Shown here one piece after another: positions 38,689 to 47,558 of a DNA stretch of 64,000 bases. The DNA is from Acinetobacter sp. GSS19 (GTDB lineage: Bacteria > Pseudomonadota > Gammaproteobacteria > Pseudomonadales > Moraxellaceae). Below the pieces are notes generated by a model that worked only from the letters and a program-made list of their open reading frames with translations, had not been told where the DNA came from and did no database searches. The translations under genes were made by a program, and so were the position numbers. Numbering within the stretch: position 1 is the first letter of the stretch; each line of letters opens with the position of its first letter. The stretch covers positions 1,860,001 to 1,924,000 of the forward strand of contig NZ_CP117520.1 of assembly GCF_028621895.1 (NCBI RefSeq), written 5' to 3'.

Positions 38689-40324
38689 ATGCACGCTCCT
38701 TGAATGGTTGAATCCCGACACGGCGGTAAGTGTCAATAAAGCTTTCGCCTTCCTGACGTAAGTCAAGATAAGTATTCAAGATTTCTTCGACCACATCCGG
38801 TACGGCTTCTGCTGCAAATGATGGTCCAAGAATGTCACCAATTGAAGCATCGTGGTCTGCATTGCCCCCCAAGGTAATCTGGTAGAATTCAGCACCTTTT
38901 TTGTCGACACCGAGAATCCCGATATTTCCGACATGGTGATGGCCACAGGCATTCATACAACCTGAAATATTCAGATCCAGTTTACCCAAGTTATAAATGG
39001 TATCCAGATCATCAAAACGGCGGCTAATGGCCTCTGAAATTGGAATCGACTTTGCATTCGCCAATGAACAGAAATCACCACCCGGACAGCAAATAATATC
39101 GGTCAAGAAGCCAATATGAGCACGTGCCAGATTAGCCTGTTCCAGAGTCTGCCATACGGTGAATAGATCTTTTTGCGGAACATCCACCAAAGCAATATTC
39201 TGCTCATGGGTGGTACGCAACTCACCGAAGGTATATTGATCAGCCAAATCCGCAATCAGGTTCATTTCTTCGGTAGAAACATCCCCTGGGGCAACCCCTG
39301 CACGTTTCAGTGAAATGGTGACAATACGATAACCCGTCACTTTGTGTGCGTGAGTATTGATATTGAACCATTGCTTGAATTTCGGATATTCAGCAAATAA
39401 CGCACTGAAATCTTCATCAGGTAAATCTTGATAAGCAAATGGTGTGAAAACATCATCCAATTTCTGTAAAACTTCTGGCTGAATTTTCAGGCTTTCACGC
39501 GTATAGGCGAATTCAGCCTCAACTTTCTGTGCAAAGACTTCAGGGGTTAAGGCTTTGACCAGAATCTTAATCCGCGCCTTGTACTTGTTATCACGACGAC
39601 CATGCAAGTTATAGACACGCAATACCGCTTCAAGATAAGCAATCAGGTCTTCACGCGGCAAGAACTCTTTGATGACTGAACCAATAATCGGAGTACGGCC
39701 CAAACCGCCACCTACTTTGATTTTATAGCCCAACTCGCCTGCCGCATTACGCACGATATAAACACCAATATCGTGGAACGATGTTGCAGCGCGATCAGTT
39801 TCTTCGAGTGCAGACACAGCAATCTTGAACTTACGTGGCAAGAATGCAAATTCCGGGTGGAAGGTACTCCACTGACGGATCAATTCACAGGTTGGACGTG
39901 GATCGGCAATCTCACCGGCAACCACTCCTGCATACTGATCCGTTGTGGTATTACGGATACAGTTACCCGAAGTCTGGATGGCATGCATCTGAACCGTAGC
40001 CAGCTCTTGCAGCATATCAGGCACATTCTCAAGCGCCGGCCAGTTAAACTGGATGTTTTGACGGGTTGAGATATGGGCATAACCACGGTCATAGTCTTTC
40101 GCCAGTTGTGCCACTTTACGCAACTGTTTGGCATTCATCAGGCCATACGGCACTGCAATACGCAACATTGGTGCATAACGTTGCACATAAAGACCATTTT
40201 GCAAACGCAGCGGACGGTATTCGTCTTCTGTTAATTTACCCGCTAAATAACGTTCTGTTTGATCACGGAACTGGGCAACTCGTTCATTGACCAGTTGTTG
40301 ATCGAAATCTGTATATAAATACAT
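38681..40324 (-). CDS. cysI: Sulfite reductase (nitrite/sulfite reductase hemoprotein)
   Basis: Reduces sulfite to sulfide with six electrons for cysteine synthesis. It has 547 residues and the siroheme/4Fe-4S cluster ligands CCPGGDFCSLA (near residue 425) and GCMNACGHHHVG (near residue 470), spaced as in ferredoxin-type sulfite reductases. Arg and Lys siroheme-site residues lie in TTDQYAG and IKVGGGLGR (near 105 and 200). The N-terminal region up to residue 50 includes DEYRPLRLQNGLY. It is coupled to DUF934 downstream. Whether the electron donor is ferredoxin or a separate flavoprotein is not shown here because no cysJ is adjacent. Confidence 0.92.
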   Translation of the reverse strand: MYLYTDFDQQLVNERVAQFRDQTERYLAGKLTEDEYRPLRLQNGLYVQRYAPMLRIAVPYGLMNAKQLRKVAQLAKDYDRGYAHISTRQNIQFNWPALENVPDMLQELATVQMHAIQTSGNCIRNTTTDQYAGVVAGEIADPRPTCELIRQWSTFHPEFAFLPRKFKIAVSALEETDRAATSFHDIGVYIVRNAAGELGYKIKVGGGLGRTPIIGSVIKEFLPREDLIAYLEAVLRVYNLHGRRDNKYKARIKILVKALTPEVFAQKVEAEFAYTRESLKIQPEVLQKLDDVFTPFAYQDLPDEDFSALFAEYPKFKQWFNINTHAHKVTGYRIVTISLKRAGVAPGDVSTEEMNLIADLADQYTFGELRTTHEQNIALVDVPQKDLFTVWQTLEQANLARAHIGFLTDIICCPGGDFCSLANAKSIPISEAISRRFDDLDTIYNLGKLDLNISGCMNACGHHHVGNIGILGVDKKGAEFYQITLGGNADHDASIGDILGPSFAAEAVPDVVEEILNTYLDLRQEGESFIDTYRRVGIQPFKERAYA

Positions 40325-40503
40325 GGCGTACAGCTAGATTCATAATAATGATCGCTAGCATAACGAGCTTTTACTCATCAATAAAATGCGTTTTTTACAT
40401 ATTTAATAGCGGTTTTACTGATAAGCATAGCTAGACTTCATTTCCATGAAAAAACTCCTGATCAGTTCCCACTGAAATCAGGCAACAGGTAGAGCCTATC
40501 TTG

Positions 40504-41625
40504 CTATTCCCACTGCCCTTCACCCAGTTTTTGGCCAATAAACTGATAACGTGACTGAGAGCGGGAAAATTTAATCGGACAGGCCAGTTGTGCTTCCGTT
40601 TCTTTGCTGCCCGGATGCAAGGGTACTTGCACTACCCAGCCGCGTTGCTCCGCCAATGGAGAATCTAAAGCTTCTTCCAAACTTAAAACCGGTTCCACAC
40701 AGACATCCAAGGCCTGAAAAATATGCCGCCATTCTGCCCAGGTCTTTTGTCGGATCTTTTCAGTTAAAGCCTGTTTCACTAGTTGCCGATCATGGGTTTC
40801 GGTTGAGGCTGCTTTTTCCAGTAAAATCGGCAGATCCAGCACAGCGGCCAACCCCGAGAGAAATTGTGGCTCCAAACTGGCCACTGCCAAATAGCGGCCA
40901 TCCTGGGTTTGATAATAGTCATAAAACGAACCACCATTCAGCAGTTCCTGTTCAGGCTGTTGTGGAACCTGTCCAGCCAAACTTGCAGCTGCAGCCATAC
41001 TGTTGAGACTGGCCACACAGTCCGTCATAGAAATATCGAGATATTGCCCCAGACCACTGTGCTGCCGCTCTACCACGGCGGCAAGAATACCGACCAAGGC
41101 ATGCAAGGAGCCACCTGCCACATCTGCCATCTGGATTCCCATCGGAGGGGGGCCACTCTCTGCACGACCGCAATGCCCGGCAATGCCCGAAATGGCGACA
41201 TAATTAATGTCATGCCCGGCACGGTCTTTATACTCTCCGGTTTGTCCATAACCGGTAATCGAACAGTAAATCAGGCGTGGATTCAATTTCGCCAAGGTGG
41301 CATAGTCCAGCCCCAGACGCTGCATCACACCCGGACGAAACTGTTCAATGACAATATCAAACTCCGCGATTTTCTGTTTAATGCGTTCGATATTTTCAGG
41401 TTGCTTAAGGTCCAAGGCAATCGACTGTTTATTGCGGTTCAGATAACTATGCGACGTTGCTTGACCATTTGCATAGGGTGGAAACAGGCGAATTAAATCC
41501 GGCCGGGTCGGTGATTCAATATGAATGACTTCGGCACCGAGATCGGCCAGATACATGCTGGCAAAAGGCCCTGGCAATAAGGTTGAAAAATCCAGTACTT
41601 TGAGTCCATTTAATGCGCCTGTCAT
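40504..41625 (-). CDS. CaiB/BaiF family CoA-transferase (alpha-methylacyl-CoA racemase-like)
   Basis: A 373-residue family III CoA-transferase or racemase. LKVLDFSTLLPGPFASMYLADLGAEVI (split as LDFSTLLPGPFASM and YLADLGAEVI) is the N-terminal CoA-binding signature, followed by SHSYLNRNKQSIALDLK near 60 and DFDIVIEQFRPGVMQRLGLDY near 90. The GHDINYVAISG segment near 140 with its aspartate and histidine resembles the alpha-methylacyl-CoA racemase (Amacr) active site. It could act on branched-chain fatty acyl-CoAs. It is divergent from the AraC regulator gene, 217 bases apart, which suggests a regulatory link that is not proven. Confidence 0.85.
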   Translation of the reverse strand: MTGALNGLKVLDFSTLLPGPFASMYLADLGAEVIHIESPTRPDLIRLFPPYANGQATSHSYLNRNKQSIALDLKQPENIERIKQKIAEFDIVIEQFRPGVMQRLGLDYATLAKLNPRLIYCSITGYGQTGEYKDRAGHDINYVAISGIAGHCGRAESGPPPMGIQMADVAGGSLHALVGILAAVVERQHSGLGQYLDISMTDCVASLNSMAAAASLAGQVPQQPEQELLNGGSFYDYYQTQDGRYLAVASLEPQFLSGLAAVLDLPILLEKAASTETHDRQLVKQALTEKIRQKTWAEWRHIFQALDVCVEPVLSLEEALDSPLAEQRGWVVQVPLHPGSKETEAQLACPIKFSRSQSRYQFIGQKLGEGQWE

Positions 41626-41842
41626 TGTATTTTTCCTTTTTTAATCCTGTTTTTTTAGACATCTTATAAAGATCACTGTGCCTCGACAATGCCCGCTTCT
41701 GCCATTTGCCTTGAACATTTTGGCAAATTGTTGTAAAAGCATCATCGACATCCTGGCAAAAAATGCCAGCCTGTTATTCATCATTTTTAAGCGTCATTTA
41801 GGTCAAACAGCAGTGAACATCAAAGAGACTGAAGGATTAAAT

Positions 41843-42853
41843 ATGAGCCGTGACACGATCAGTATCCATTTTGTCAACGCGGCTTTAACTGGCGTCAAAC
41901 GTCTCGGTATGGATGTCGAAACCCTGCTCTCGCATGTCGGGATTGAGGCGGAGCTGCTGCGCCAACCGAAAGCCCGCATCTCGCCAGAACAATATACCCG
42001 TTTTGTGAAAATGCTCTGGATGGTCACGCAGGATGAACATGTCGGTTTTGCCGATCAACCTCGCCGTCTGGGCACGTTTGCCATCATGTGCCAGCTGATC
42101 ATTCATGCCAAAACCCTCGGTGATGCACTGGATCTGTCTTCTCAGTTTTATAAACTGTTTGGCGATGACTGGAATGTCAATTTAGAACGTGACAAACACG
42201 AAGCGCGTTTTGTACCACAGGTGCCCGTTGATCGCGATCCTGACCACTTTATTACTGAAAGTATTCTGATGATCTGGCATGGCTTGGCCTCCTGGCTGAT
42301 TGACCGTCGTTTACCTCTGGAACGTGTACACTTTGGCTATCCACGTCCGGCACATGCAGATGAATATGATGCGCTATTTTTTGCACCGGTCATGCAGTTT
42401 GATGCCCCGCGCACCGAAGTCACCTTTGCCGCGGATTATCTGGATTTACCGATCCGCCAAAACGAAGAAACACTGGAAGAATTTTTAAAAACCGCCCCTG
42501 CCGATCTTTTGGTGAAATTTAAAAATACCAATTCCCTGACCTCACGGATCCGTGATGTCCTGAAAAGCCAGATTGGCGAAGAAATGCCAACTTTGAACGA
42601 CGTTGCCTCAATGCTGTATCTGTCACCGCAGACCCTACGTCGTCGTCTGGCCGCTGAAGGCAAAAGCTATCAAGGCGTGAAAGATGCCTTACGTCGTGAT
42701 GCGGCGATTCATTTATTGCTGAATCCAGAGCTCACTTTAGAAGACGTGGCACAGCAAGTCGGTTTCAGTGAAACCAGTACCTTCCATCGCGCATTTAAAA
42801 AATGGACAGGAGTGACGCCAGGACTATATCGCCAATTGCACGGTTACCACTAA
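41843..42853 (+). CDS. AraC family transcriptional regulator
   Basis: A 336-residue regulator with an N-terminal arabinose-binding-arm-like domain (to about residue 230) and a C-terminal pair of helix-turn-helix motifs (about 250-330): MPTLNDVASMLYLSPQTLRRRLAAEG and LTLEDVAQQVGFSETSTFHRAFKKWTG (each written in parts of the full motif). The pattern is the OruR/ArgR-like branch. The ATG at 41843 is preceded by GAAGGA; an earlier in-frame ATG at 41678 has no homology. Its target may be the divergent CoA-transferase gene, which is an inference from position only. Confidence 0.85.
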   Translation: MSRDTISIHFVNAALTGVKRLGMDVETLLSHVGIEAELLRQPKARISPEQYTRFVKMLWMVTQDEHVGFADQPRRLGTFAIMCQLIIHAKTLGDALDLSSQFYKLFGDDWNVNLERDKHEARFVPQVPVDRDPDHFITESILMIWHGLASWLIDRRLPLERVHFGYPRPAHADEYDALFFAPVMQFDAPRTEVTFAADYLDLPIRQNEETLEEFLKTAPADLLVKFKNTNSLTSRIRDVLKSQIGEEMPTLNDVASMLYLSPQTLRRRLAAEGKSYQGVKDALRRDAAIHLLLNPELTLEDVAQQVGFSETSTFHRAFKKWTGVTPGLYRQLHGYH

Positions 42854-42872
42854 ATCAGCCTGAGCAAACCGC

Positions 42873-42905
42873 AAAAGCCCAAGTGAAGATCTTGGGCTTT
42901 TTTTA
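42873..42905 (+). terminator. Intrinsic terminator after the AraC gene
   Basis: AAAAGCCCAAG and CTTGGGCTTTT form an 11-base stem around TGAAGAT, followed by more T. Confidence 0.88.
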
Positions 42906-43133
42906 TCGGTTGCCTGATCTACTGCAGCCTATTTTTTCAACACAAAATACGCGTTCAATGACTCCTCCCCTTTGATCAGATCCTGAAATTTCCATCTGCA
43001 CACAGGTGAGTCGAATTCTATTTTTCCAGCTGCATGCCCGATTACACTAAAATTATGCTATAAATTGCAGTGTTCTTATTTTGCTCAATTTGAATACCTT
43101 CAGATTTTGCCATTTCTTTTCAGGTGTACTGGT

Positions 43134-43397
43134 ATGTCAAACGCTCCTACTTCAACTGCTAAAAAATTCCCTTGGATCTCGACAGGCATCGTCATTTTGT
43201 TAGGTTTTGTATTCCTTGGCTTTTTCTATCTCGCTGTCAGCAATGAACCCGACTACATGCCAAGCCAGCAAAAGAAAAAAGCGGCTGAAGCTGAAATCGC
43301 GATGCCTGCTTCACATGGCAATATGAGTGCCGAAGAACATGCCAAACTTGAAGCGGCAGAACAGCACACCGCACCGACATCACATGCTGGTCACTAA
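43134..43397 (+). CDS. Small membrane protein with His/Met/Glu-rich tail
   Basis: An 87-residue protein with one hydrophobic helix (about residues 15-35, ISTGIVILLGFVFLGFFYLA) after a short positive N-terminus, so the C-terminal half is expected outside the inner membrane. That half has SHGNMSAEEHAKLEAAEQH and ends SHAGH, with five histidines and several acidic residues. HGxMSxEEHA-like segments occur in several periplasmic copper- or metal-handling proteins, so metal binding is possible, but this is inference. The ATG at 43134 follows a short AGGTGT; a start at 43065 is unlikely. No family is recognised. Confidence 0.65.
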   Translation: MSNAPTSTAKKFPWISTGIVILLGFVFLGFFYLAVSNEPDYMPSQQKKKAAEAEIAMPASHGNMSAEEHAKLEAAEQHTAPTSHAGH

Positions 43398-43437
43398 ACC
43401 CAGCTAAAATCACCCTAAAATCTCAGATTTCATCATC

Positions 43438-43470
43438 ACAGGCAGCTGCATTTAGCACTGCCTTTGTATT
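43438..43470 (+). terminator. Probable terminator after the His-tailed membrane protein
   Basis: AGGCAGCTGC and GCACTGCCT pair with one bulge, followed by TTGTATTTT. The stem is imperfect. Confidence 0.5.
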
Positions 43471-43486
43471 TTATGCAGCTCATTTT

Positions 43487-44056
43487 TCACTTTCCCGATG
43501 CGGAAAGAATATTCCATTCTGACACGGTAAAACCGAAAACGGATTTTCTGCTGGAGAGCCTCACTGGCGTTGCCTGTGCAGGGAAAGCCGAATATTGCGT
43601 ACTTGAGATACAAACATAGGTGGGATGGTCAGGCTGTAATGCTATAGCACGCAGCTGATAACGACAATTTTTTTGGCTAGTGTGCTGACGCTCAACCACC
43701 ATCTCGATATGTGCCGGTTGGCCAACCGCCTGATGCAAGATCGCCCCAAGACCATGTGTCAAACCCGCCCAAAGAATTAGATAAAGCAAAAAGCTCAAAA
43801 ACAGATAAAAGCCCTGGCGTAACACCCAGGACGGTATTTCTTTACGGCAAGTGATCTGTCGCCGCTTCAGATAAATCACACTGACCACCACGATCAGACC
43901 ATTGAGGATCATGGCCGTATAAAAGCTAAAGTCTAGCCAAGCTGCAGAGGGGATAAAATCCAGCCAACCAATATACAGTCCAAGTCCGACCACACAGGCA
44001 TACCACCAAATCGAATAACGAGAGCGCTGTGATTGTTCTGCTGTTTTTAATTGCAT
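43487..44056 (-). CDS. Hypothetical membrane protein with C-terminal extracytoplasmic region
   Basis: A 189-residue protein with three hydrophobic helices (about residues 16-34, 44-62 and 80-104) and a soluble C-terminal half with two cysteines (NCRYQL and YVCISS). I do not recognise the family. The long C-terminal segment, rich in Gln, His, Thr and Ser, lies after the last helix. It has no operon partner: the methyltransferase gene upstream has its own terminator. Confidence 0.65.
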   Translation of the reverse strand: MQLKTAEQSQRSRYSIWWYACVVGLGLYIGWLDFIPSAAWLDFSFYTAMILNGLIVVVSVIYLKRRQITCRKEIPSWVLRQGFYLFLSFLLYLILWAGLTHGLGAILHQAVGQPAHIEMVVERQHTSQKNCRYQLRAIALQPDHPTYVCISSTQYSAFPAQATPVRLSSRKSVFGFTVSEWNILSASGK

Positions 44057-44098
44057 GATTGCGTTTATTTTTTAAATATATTTATCTTCAATATCATA

Positions 44099-44124
44099 CA
44101 AAAAAAAAGCAGCCCGCAGGCTGC
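44099..44124 (-). terminator. Intrinsic terminator after the methyltransferase gene
   Basis: On the minus strand GCAGCC and GGCTGC pair around TGCG, followed by eight or more T. Confidence 0.85.
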
Positions 44125-44140
44125 CATTGGTCTGTTGAGA

Positions 44141-45364
44141 TCAGCATTTACAGCCGACATCCTGAATCTCCAACTGATCTGCCAGTAGTAATTCCAGTGA
44201 ATGCTGTTGAATACCGTACATCTCTTTTAAAGCCTGAATTTGTGCCAGAATTTTGGCATCAGGTGCCTGATAATCTCTGCGCTTAATTGCCAGAATCATT
44301 TTATTCTTGCTGGTATGCTCCAGAGATACAAATTCAAAGACTTTAGTTTCATAACCATAGGCTTTGAGTAACAGTGCACGAATGGTATCGGTCAGCATCT
44401 CGGCCTGCTGTCCAGCATGAATCCCAAATTGCAGCATCGGCTGCAACACTGCCGGGCTTTGCAGTTGTGGGCGCAATTCTTTATGGCAACACGGCGCGCA
44501 CATGATCATCGAGGCGTTCAGGCGGATACCGGTATGAATGGCAAAGTCAGTCGCTATGTCACAGGCATGCAGCGCAATCATCACATCCAGCTTCTCCGGA
44601 TGGTAGGTGCGCACATCGCCCTGGAAAAAGTCCAGACGGCTAAAACCTTCAGCCTCGGCAACTTTTTGGCAAAATTCCACCAGATTCGAACGTAGCTCAA
44701 CGCCGGTCACGTAGGGGGTTTTATGTTGATGCTGCAGATAGTCATACAGTGCGAAAGTCAGATAACCTTTACCGGAACCAAAATCCACCACATGAATGTC
44801 TTGCTGTTCTAACTGTAATTGCTCCCAGGCATTGGAAAAGATTTCTACAAACTTGTTAATCTGCTTCCATTTACGTGCCATGCTCGGAATGATCTCGGCT
44901 TTCTCGTCAGTAATGCCCAAACGTTGCAAGAACAGACGGTCCTGCTCGACATAACGCTGTTTGATGCGATCATGTCCCTGCACGGGAGTATTCGAAGCGG
45001 CTTTCACGGTTTTGATTTTGGATTGAGTCAGTATGGCTTTTTTCTTGTTCTTTTTCAGTTGCCATTCCTGATCCAGGCTGAATAAATTGGCTTGCTTACA
45101 ACACTGTAATAGCTGCTCAATCTGGCTAAGGGCTTCTTCAAGCGGATAATTTTTGGTGACATCTTGCGTTTGGTAACGATACACACAAGACAAAACCGTT
45201 TGTCCTTGCAGTTCAATCAAGCGCCAAGTCATTTTTTCCAGCTGCTCCAGCTCTCCTTTGTACTGGCTTAACACCAGCCGATCAAAATTTTGTGTTTCAA
45301 TTGCTTGTTGTAGGGCTTGCAGAAATTGTTGTTCTTGCAGTGAGGGAGAAGCGCCTTGAGACAT
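44141..45364 (-). CDS. Class I SAM-dependent methyltransferase (Methyltransf_32 type)
   Basis: A 407-residue protein. The SAM-binding motif VVDFGSGKGYLTFAL is near residue 195, followed by GVELRSNLVEFC near 222 and VRTYHP near 250. IALHACDIATDFAI and MCAPCCHKEL near 290 hold conserved cysteines and histidine that mark the Methyltransf_32 (GSTCD-like) family. The N-terminal 150 residues have a separate conserved domain with charged helices. The substrate is unknown; RNA is plausible. The C-terminus ends in CKC. The gene is single, with a good terminator. Confidence 0.85.
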   Translation of the reverse strand: MSQGASPSLQEQQFLQALQQAIETQNFDRLVLSQYKGELEQLEKMTWRLIELQGQTVLSCVYRYQTQDVTKNYPLEEALSQIEQLLQCCKQANLFSLDQEWQLKKNKKKAILTQSKIKTVKAASNTPVQGHDRIKQRYVEQDRLFLQRLGITDEKAEIIPSMARKWKQINKFVEIFSNAWEQLQLEQQDIHVVDFGSGKGYLTFALYDYLQHQHKTPYVTGVELRSNLVEFCQKVAEAEGFSRLDFFQGDVRTYHPEKLDVMIALHACDIATDFAIHTGIRLNASMIMCAPCCHKELRPQLQSPAVLQPMLQFGIHAGQQAEMLTDTIRALLLKAYGYETKVFEFVSLEHTSKNKMILAIKRRDYQAPDAKILAQIQALKEMYGIQQHSLELLLADQLEIQDVGCKC

Positions 45365-45457
45365 AATCAGAACCTGAATAAATTTGCGACTAAATTTTAA
45401 AGCTTCTTACCCTAAAAGCAAAATTACATTACTATACAAGTGTATTTTTATATTTTA

Positions 45458-46105
45458 ATGTCTATGAAATCACCTCTACAACAGAATTATGACGCATTAG
45501 AAGAACGACTCAACGTCATTACCCATGCGATCGGAGCAGTGCTGGCCATCATTGCCGGTATTTTTTTGCTGGTCAAAGGGTCTTATCTTTCGACCGGACT
45601 GTGGATTGGTTTGTGGGTCTATGCCCTGAGCCTGATTCTGTTGTTGAGCAGTTCAACGCTTTATCATTTGGCACAAACCGAAGACCGTCGTTTCTGGCTG
45701 AAAAAACTTGATCACACGGCGATTTATTATTTGATTGCCGGAACATATACCCCTTTCCTCAGTATTGCTTTGCCTACAGCCAAAGCGCAGTATCTGCTGA
45801 TTGCCTTATGGGTGATTGCCCTGATCGGCACCCTGTTTAAGCTGGTATTGATCCACCGTTTTCATAAAGTTTCATTAATTGCCTATATTGTGATGGGCTG
45901 GCTGGCTGTGCTAGTGATTGACGACATGCAGCGTTACCTTTCCAAAGAAACTTTAACCCTGCTGATCATAGGAGGACTGGCCTATACCATCGGTGCAGTG
46001 TTTTATGCTTTGAAACGGATCAGATATACTCATGCCATCTGGCATGTTTTTGTCCTCATCGGCGCAGCAGCACATTTCCTCGCGATCTATTGTTACGTCA
46101 TTTAA
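45458..46105 (+). CDS. Hemolysin III family (PAQR-like) membrane protein
   Basis: A seven-helix membrane protein of about 216 residues. The family features are EERLNVITHAIGAVLA near the N-terminus, SSSTLYHLAQTEDRRFWLKKLDHTAIYYLIAGTYTPF (residues about 65-100, in parts SSSTLYHL and KLDHTAIYYLIAGTYTP) and the C-terminal HAIWHVFVLIGAAAHF with a conserved His pair. Related to eukaryotic PAQR receptors and bacterial YqfA/HlyIII. The hemolytic activity seen for Bacillus HlyIII is not established here. The start may be 45458, 45464 or a GTG at 45440. Confidence 0.85.
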   Translation: MSMKSPLQQNYDALEERLNVITHAIGAVLAIIAGIFLLVKGSYLSTGLWIGLWVYALSLILLLSSSTLYHLAQTEDRRFWLKKLDHTAIYYLIAGTYTPFLSIALPTAKAQYLLIALWVIALIGTLFKLVLIHRFHKVSLIAYIVMGWLAVLVIDDMQRYLSKETLTLLIIGGLAYTIGAVFYALKRIRYTHAIWHVFVLIGAAAHFLAIYCYVI

Positions 46106-46126
46106 AAACAGCCTCACTCTTCGCTT

Positions 46127-46160
46127 TAGCCACCAGAATTTCCAGTTCAGGTGGCTTTTG
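46127..46160 (+). terminator. Probable terminator after the hemolysin III gene
   Basis: AGCCACC and GGTGGCT form a seven-base stem with a 15-base loop, followed by TTTG and TTCTT. It lies in the 80-base gap before the MHS gene. Confidence 0.5.
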
Positions 46161-46185
46161 TTCTTATACAATTTAAGGTTCTCCC

Positions 46186-47499
46186 ATGACAGCCTCTTCT
46201 CCTGACGCGATGCCTGCGGGTGTTGCGACCAACTCCAAGGCACGTGTGTTATTTGCCAGCCTGGTGGGTACCACTATCGAGTTTTTTGATTTCTATATTT
46301 ATGCGACTGCTGCGGTAATCATTTTTCCGCATCTGTTTTTCCCGGCCAGTAGTGACAGTGCAGCGGTCTTACAATCCCTCGCCACTTTTGCAATTGCATT
46401 CATTGCGCGCCCGGTTGGTGCAGCCCTGTTCGGCCATCTAGGGGATCGTATCGGCCGTAAAGCCACACTGGTCGCTGCGTTATTGACCATGGGGATTTCA
46501 ACTGTGTGTATCGGTTTGTTACCGACCTATGCACAGATTGGCTTGGTTGCCCCGCTCTTATTAGCCTTATGCCGTTTGGGGCAAGGTCTCGGCTTGGGGG
46601 GTGAATGGAGTGGTGCAGTGTTATTGGCCACTGAAAATGCACCAGAAGGCAAACGTGCCTGGTACGGGATGTTTCCGCAGTTAGGTGCACCGATTGGTTT
46701 TATTCTGGCAACCGGTTCTTTCCTCACGCTGGGTGCACTCATGTCGGAACAAGCCTTTATGCAATGGGGCTGGCGTATTCCATTCCTGGCCAGTGCCATT
46801 TTAGTCATGGTCGGACTTTATATCCGTTTAAAACTGCATGAAACGCCGGCCTTCCAGAAAGTGCTGGATAAACAGAAAGAAGTGAATGTGCCGTTTAAGG
46901 AAGTCTTCAGCAAACATTTACGCATGCTGATCCTCGGTACCATTGCTGCGATTTGTACCTTTGTGGTGTTCTATCTGACCACGGTATTTGCGCTGAATTG
47001 GGGAACCACCAAACTGGGCTATGCACGCAGTGAATTCTTGCGTTTACAATTGATCGCCACTCTGTGCTTTGCGGCTTTTATTCCGCTGTCTGCCGTCTTT
47101 GCAGAAAAGCTCGGCCGCAAAACCACCTCAATTTTAGTCTGCCTGATTTCGGCTATTTTTGGGCTGTTCTTTGCCGACATGCTGGAATCCGGCAATACCC
47201 TGATCGTCTTTTTGTTCCTGTGTATTGGTCTGGCGATTATGGGTCTGACCTATGGCCCGATTGGCACCGTGTTATCTGAGATTTTTCCGACCTCGGTTCG
47301 TTATACCGGTTCGGCACTGACCTTTAACCTGGCCGGGATTTTTGGTGCCTCATTCGCGCCCCTGATTGCAACCAAACTGGCCGAAACCTATGGCTTATAT
47401 GCCGTGGGTTATTATCTGAGTGCTGCTTCATTGCTTTCCCTGATCGCCTTTTTAATGATCCGTGAAACCAAAAATGAAGATGTCAATAATCAGATTTAA
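46186..47499 (+). CDS. MHS family MFS transporter
   Basis: A 437-residue, 12-helix transporter of the metabolite:H+ symporter branch of the MFS (relatives: ProP, KgtP, ShiA). LVGTTIEFFDFYIYATAA near residue 28, GHLGDRIGRKATL near 84 and GLGLGGEWSGAVLLATENAPEGKR near 143 (written here in parts GLGLGGEWSGAVL and ATENAPEGKR) are the family hallmarks. A second MFS motif, EKLGRKTTS, starts the C-terminal half. Substrates in the family are organic acids and osmoprotectants; this one is not assigned. It ends at a strong terminator. Confidence 0.9.
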   Translation: MTASSPDAMPAGVATNSKARVLFASLVGTTIEFFDFYIYATAAVIIFPHLFFPASSDSAAVLQSLATFAIAFIARPVGAALFGHLGDRIGRKATLVAALLTMGISTVCIGLLPTYAQIGLVAPLLLALCRLGQGLGLGGEWSGAVLLATENAPEGKRAWYGMFPQLGAPIGFILATGSFLTLGALMSEQAFMQWGWRIPFLASAILVMVGLYIRLKLHETPAFQKVLDKQKEVNVPFKEVFSKHLRMLILGTIAAICTFVVFYLTTVFALNWGTTKLGYARSEFLRLQLIATLCFAAFIPLSAVFAEKLGRKTTSILVCLISAIFGLFFADMLESGNTLIVFLFLCIGLAIMGLTYGPIGTVLSEIFPTSVRYTGSALTFNLAGIFGASFAPLIATKLAETYGLYAVGYYLSAASLLSLIAFLMIRETKNEDVNNQI

Positions 47500-47511
47500 G
47501 CTGATCTGACA

Positions 47512-47551
47512 CAACAAAAAGGCAGTCTTCATGACCGCCTTTTTGTTTTTT
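47512..47551. terminator. Bidirectional terminator between the MHS gene and the metallophosphoesterase gene
   Basis: CAAAAAGGC and GCCTTTTTG flank inner arms GTC and GAC with one mismatch and a TTCAT loop, followed by TTTTT. Confidence 0.8.
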
Positions 47552-47558
47552 ACAATGC

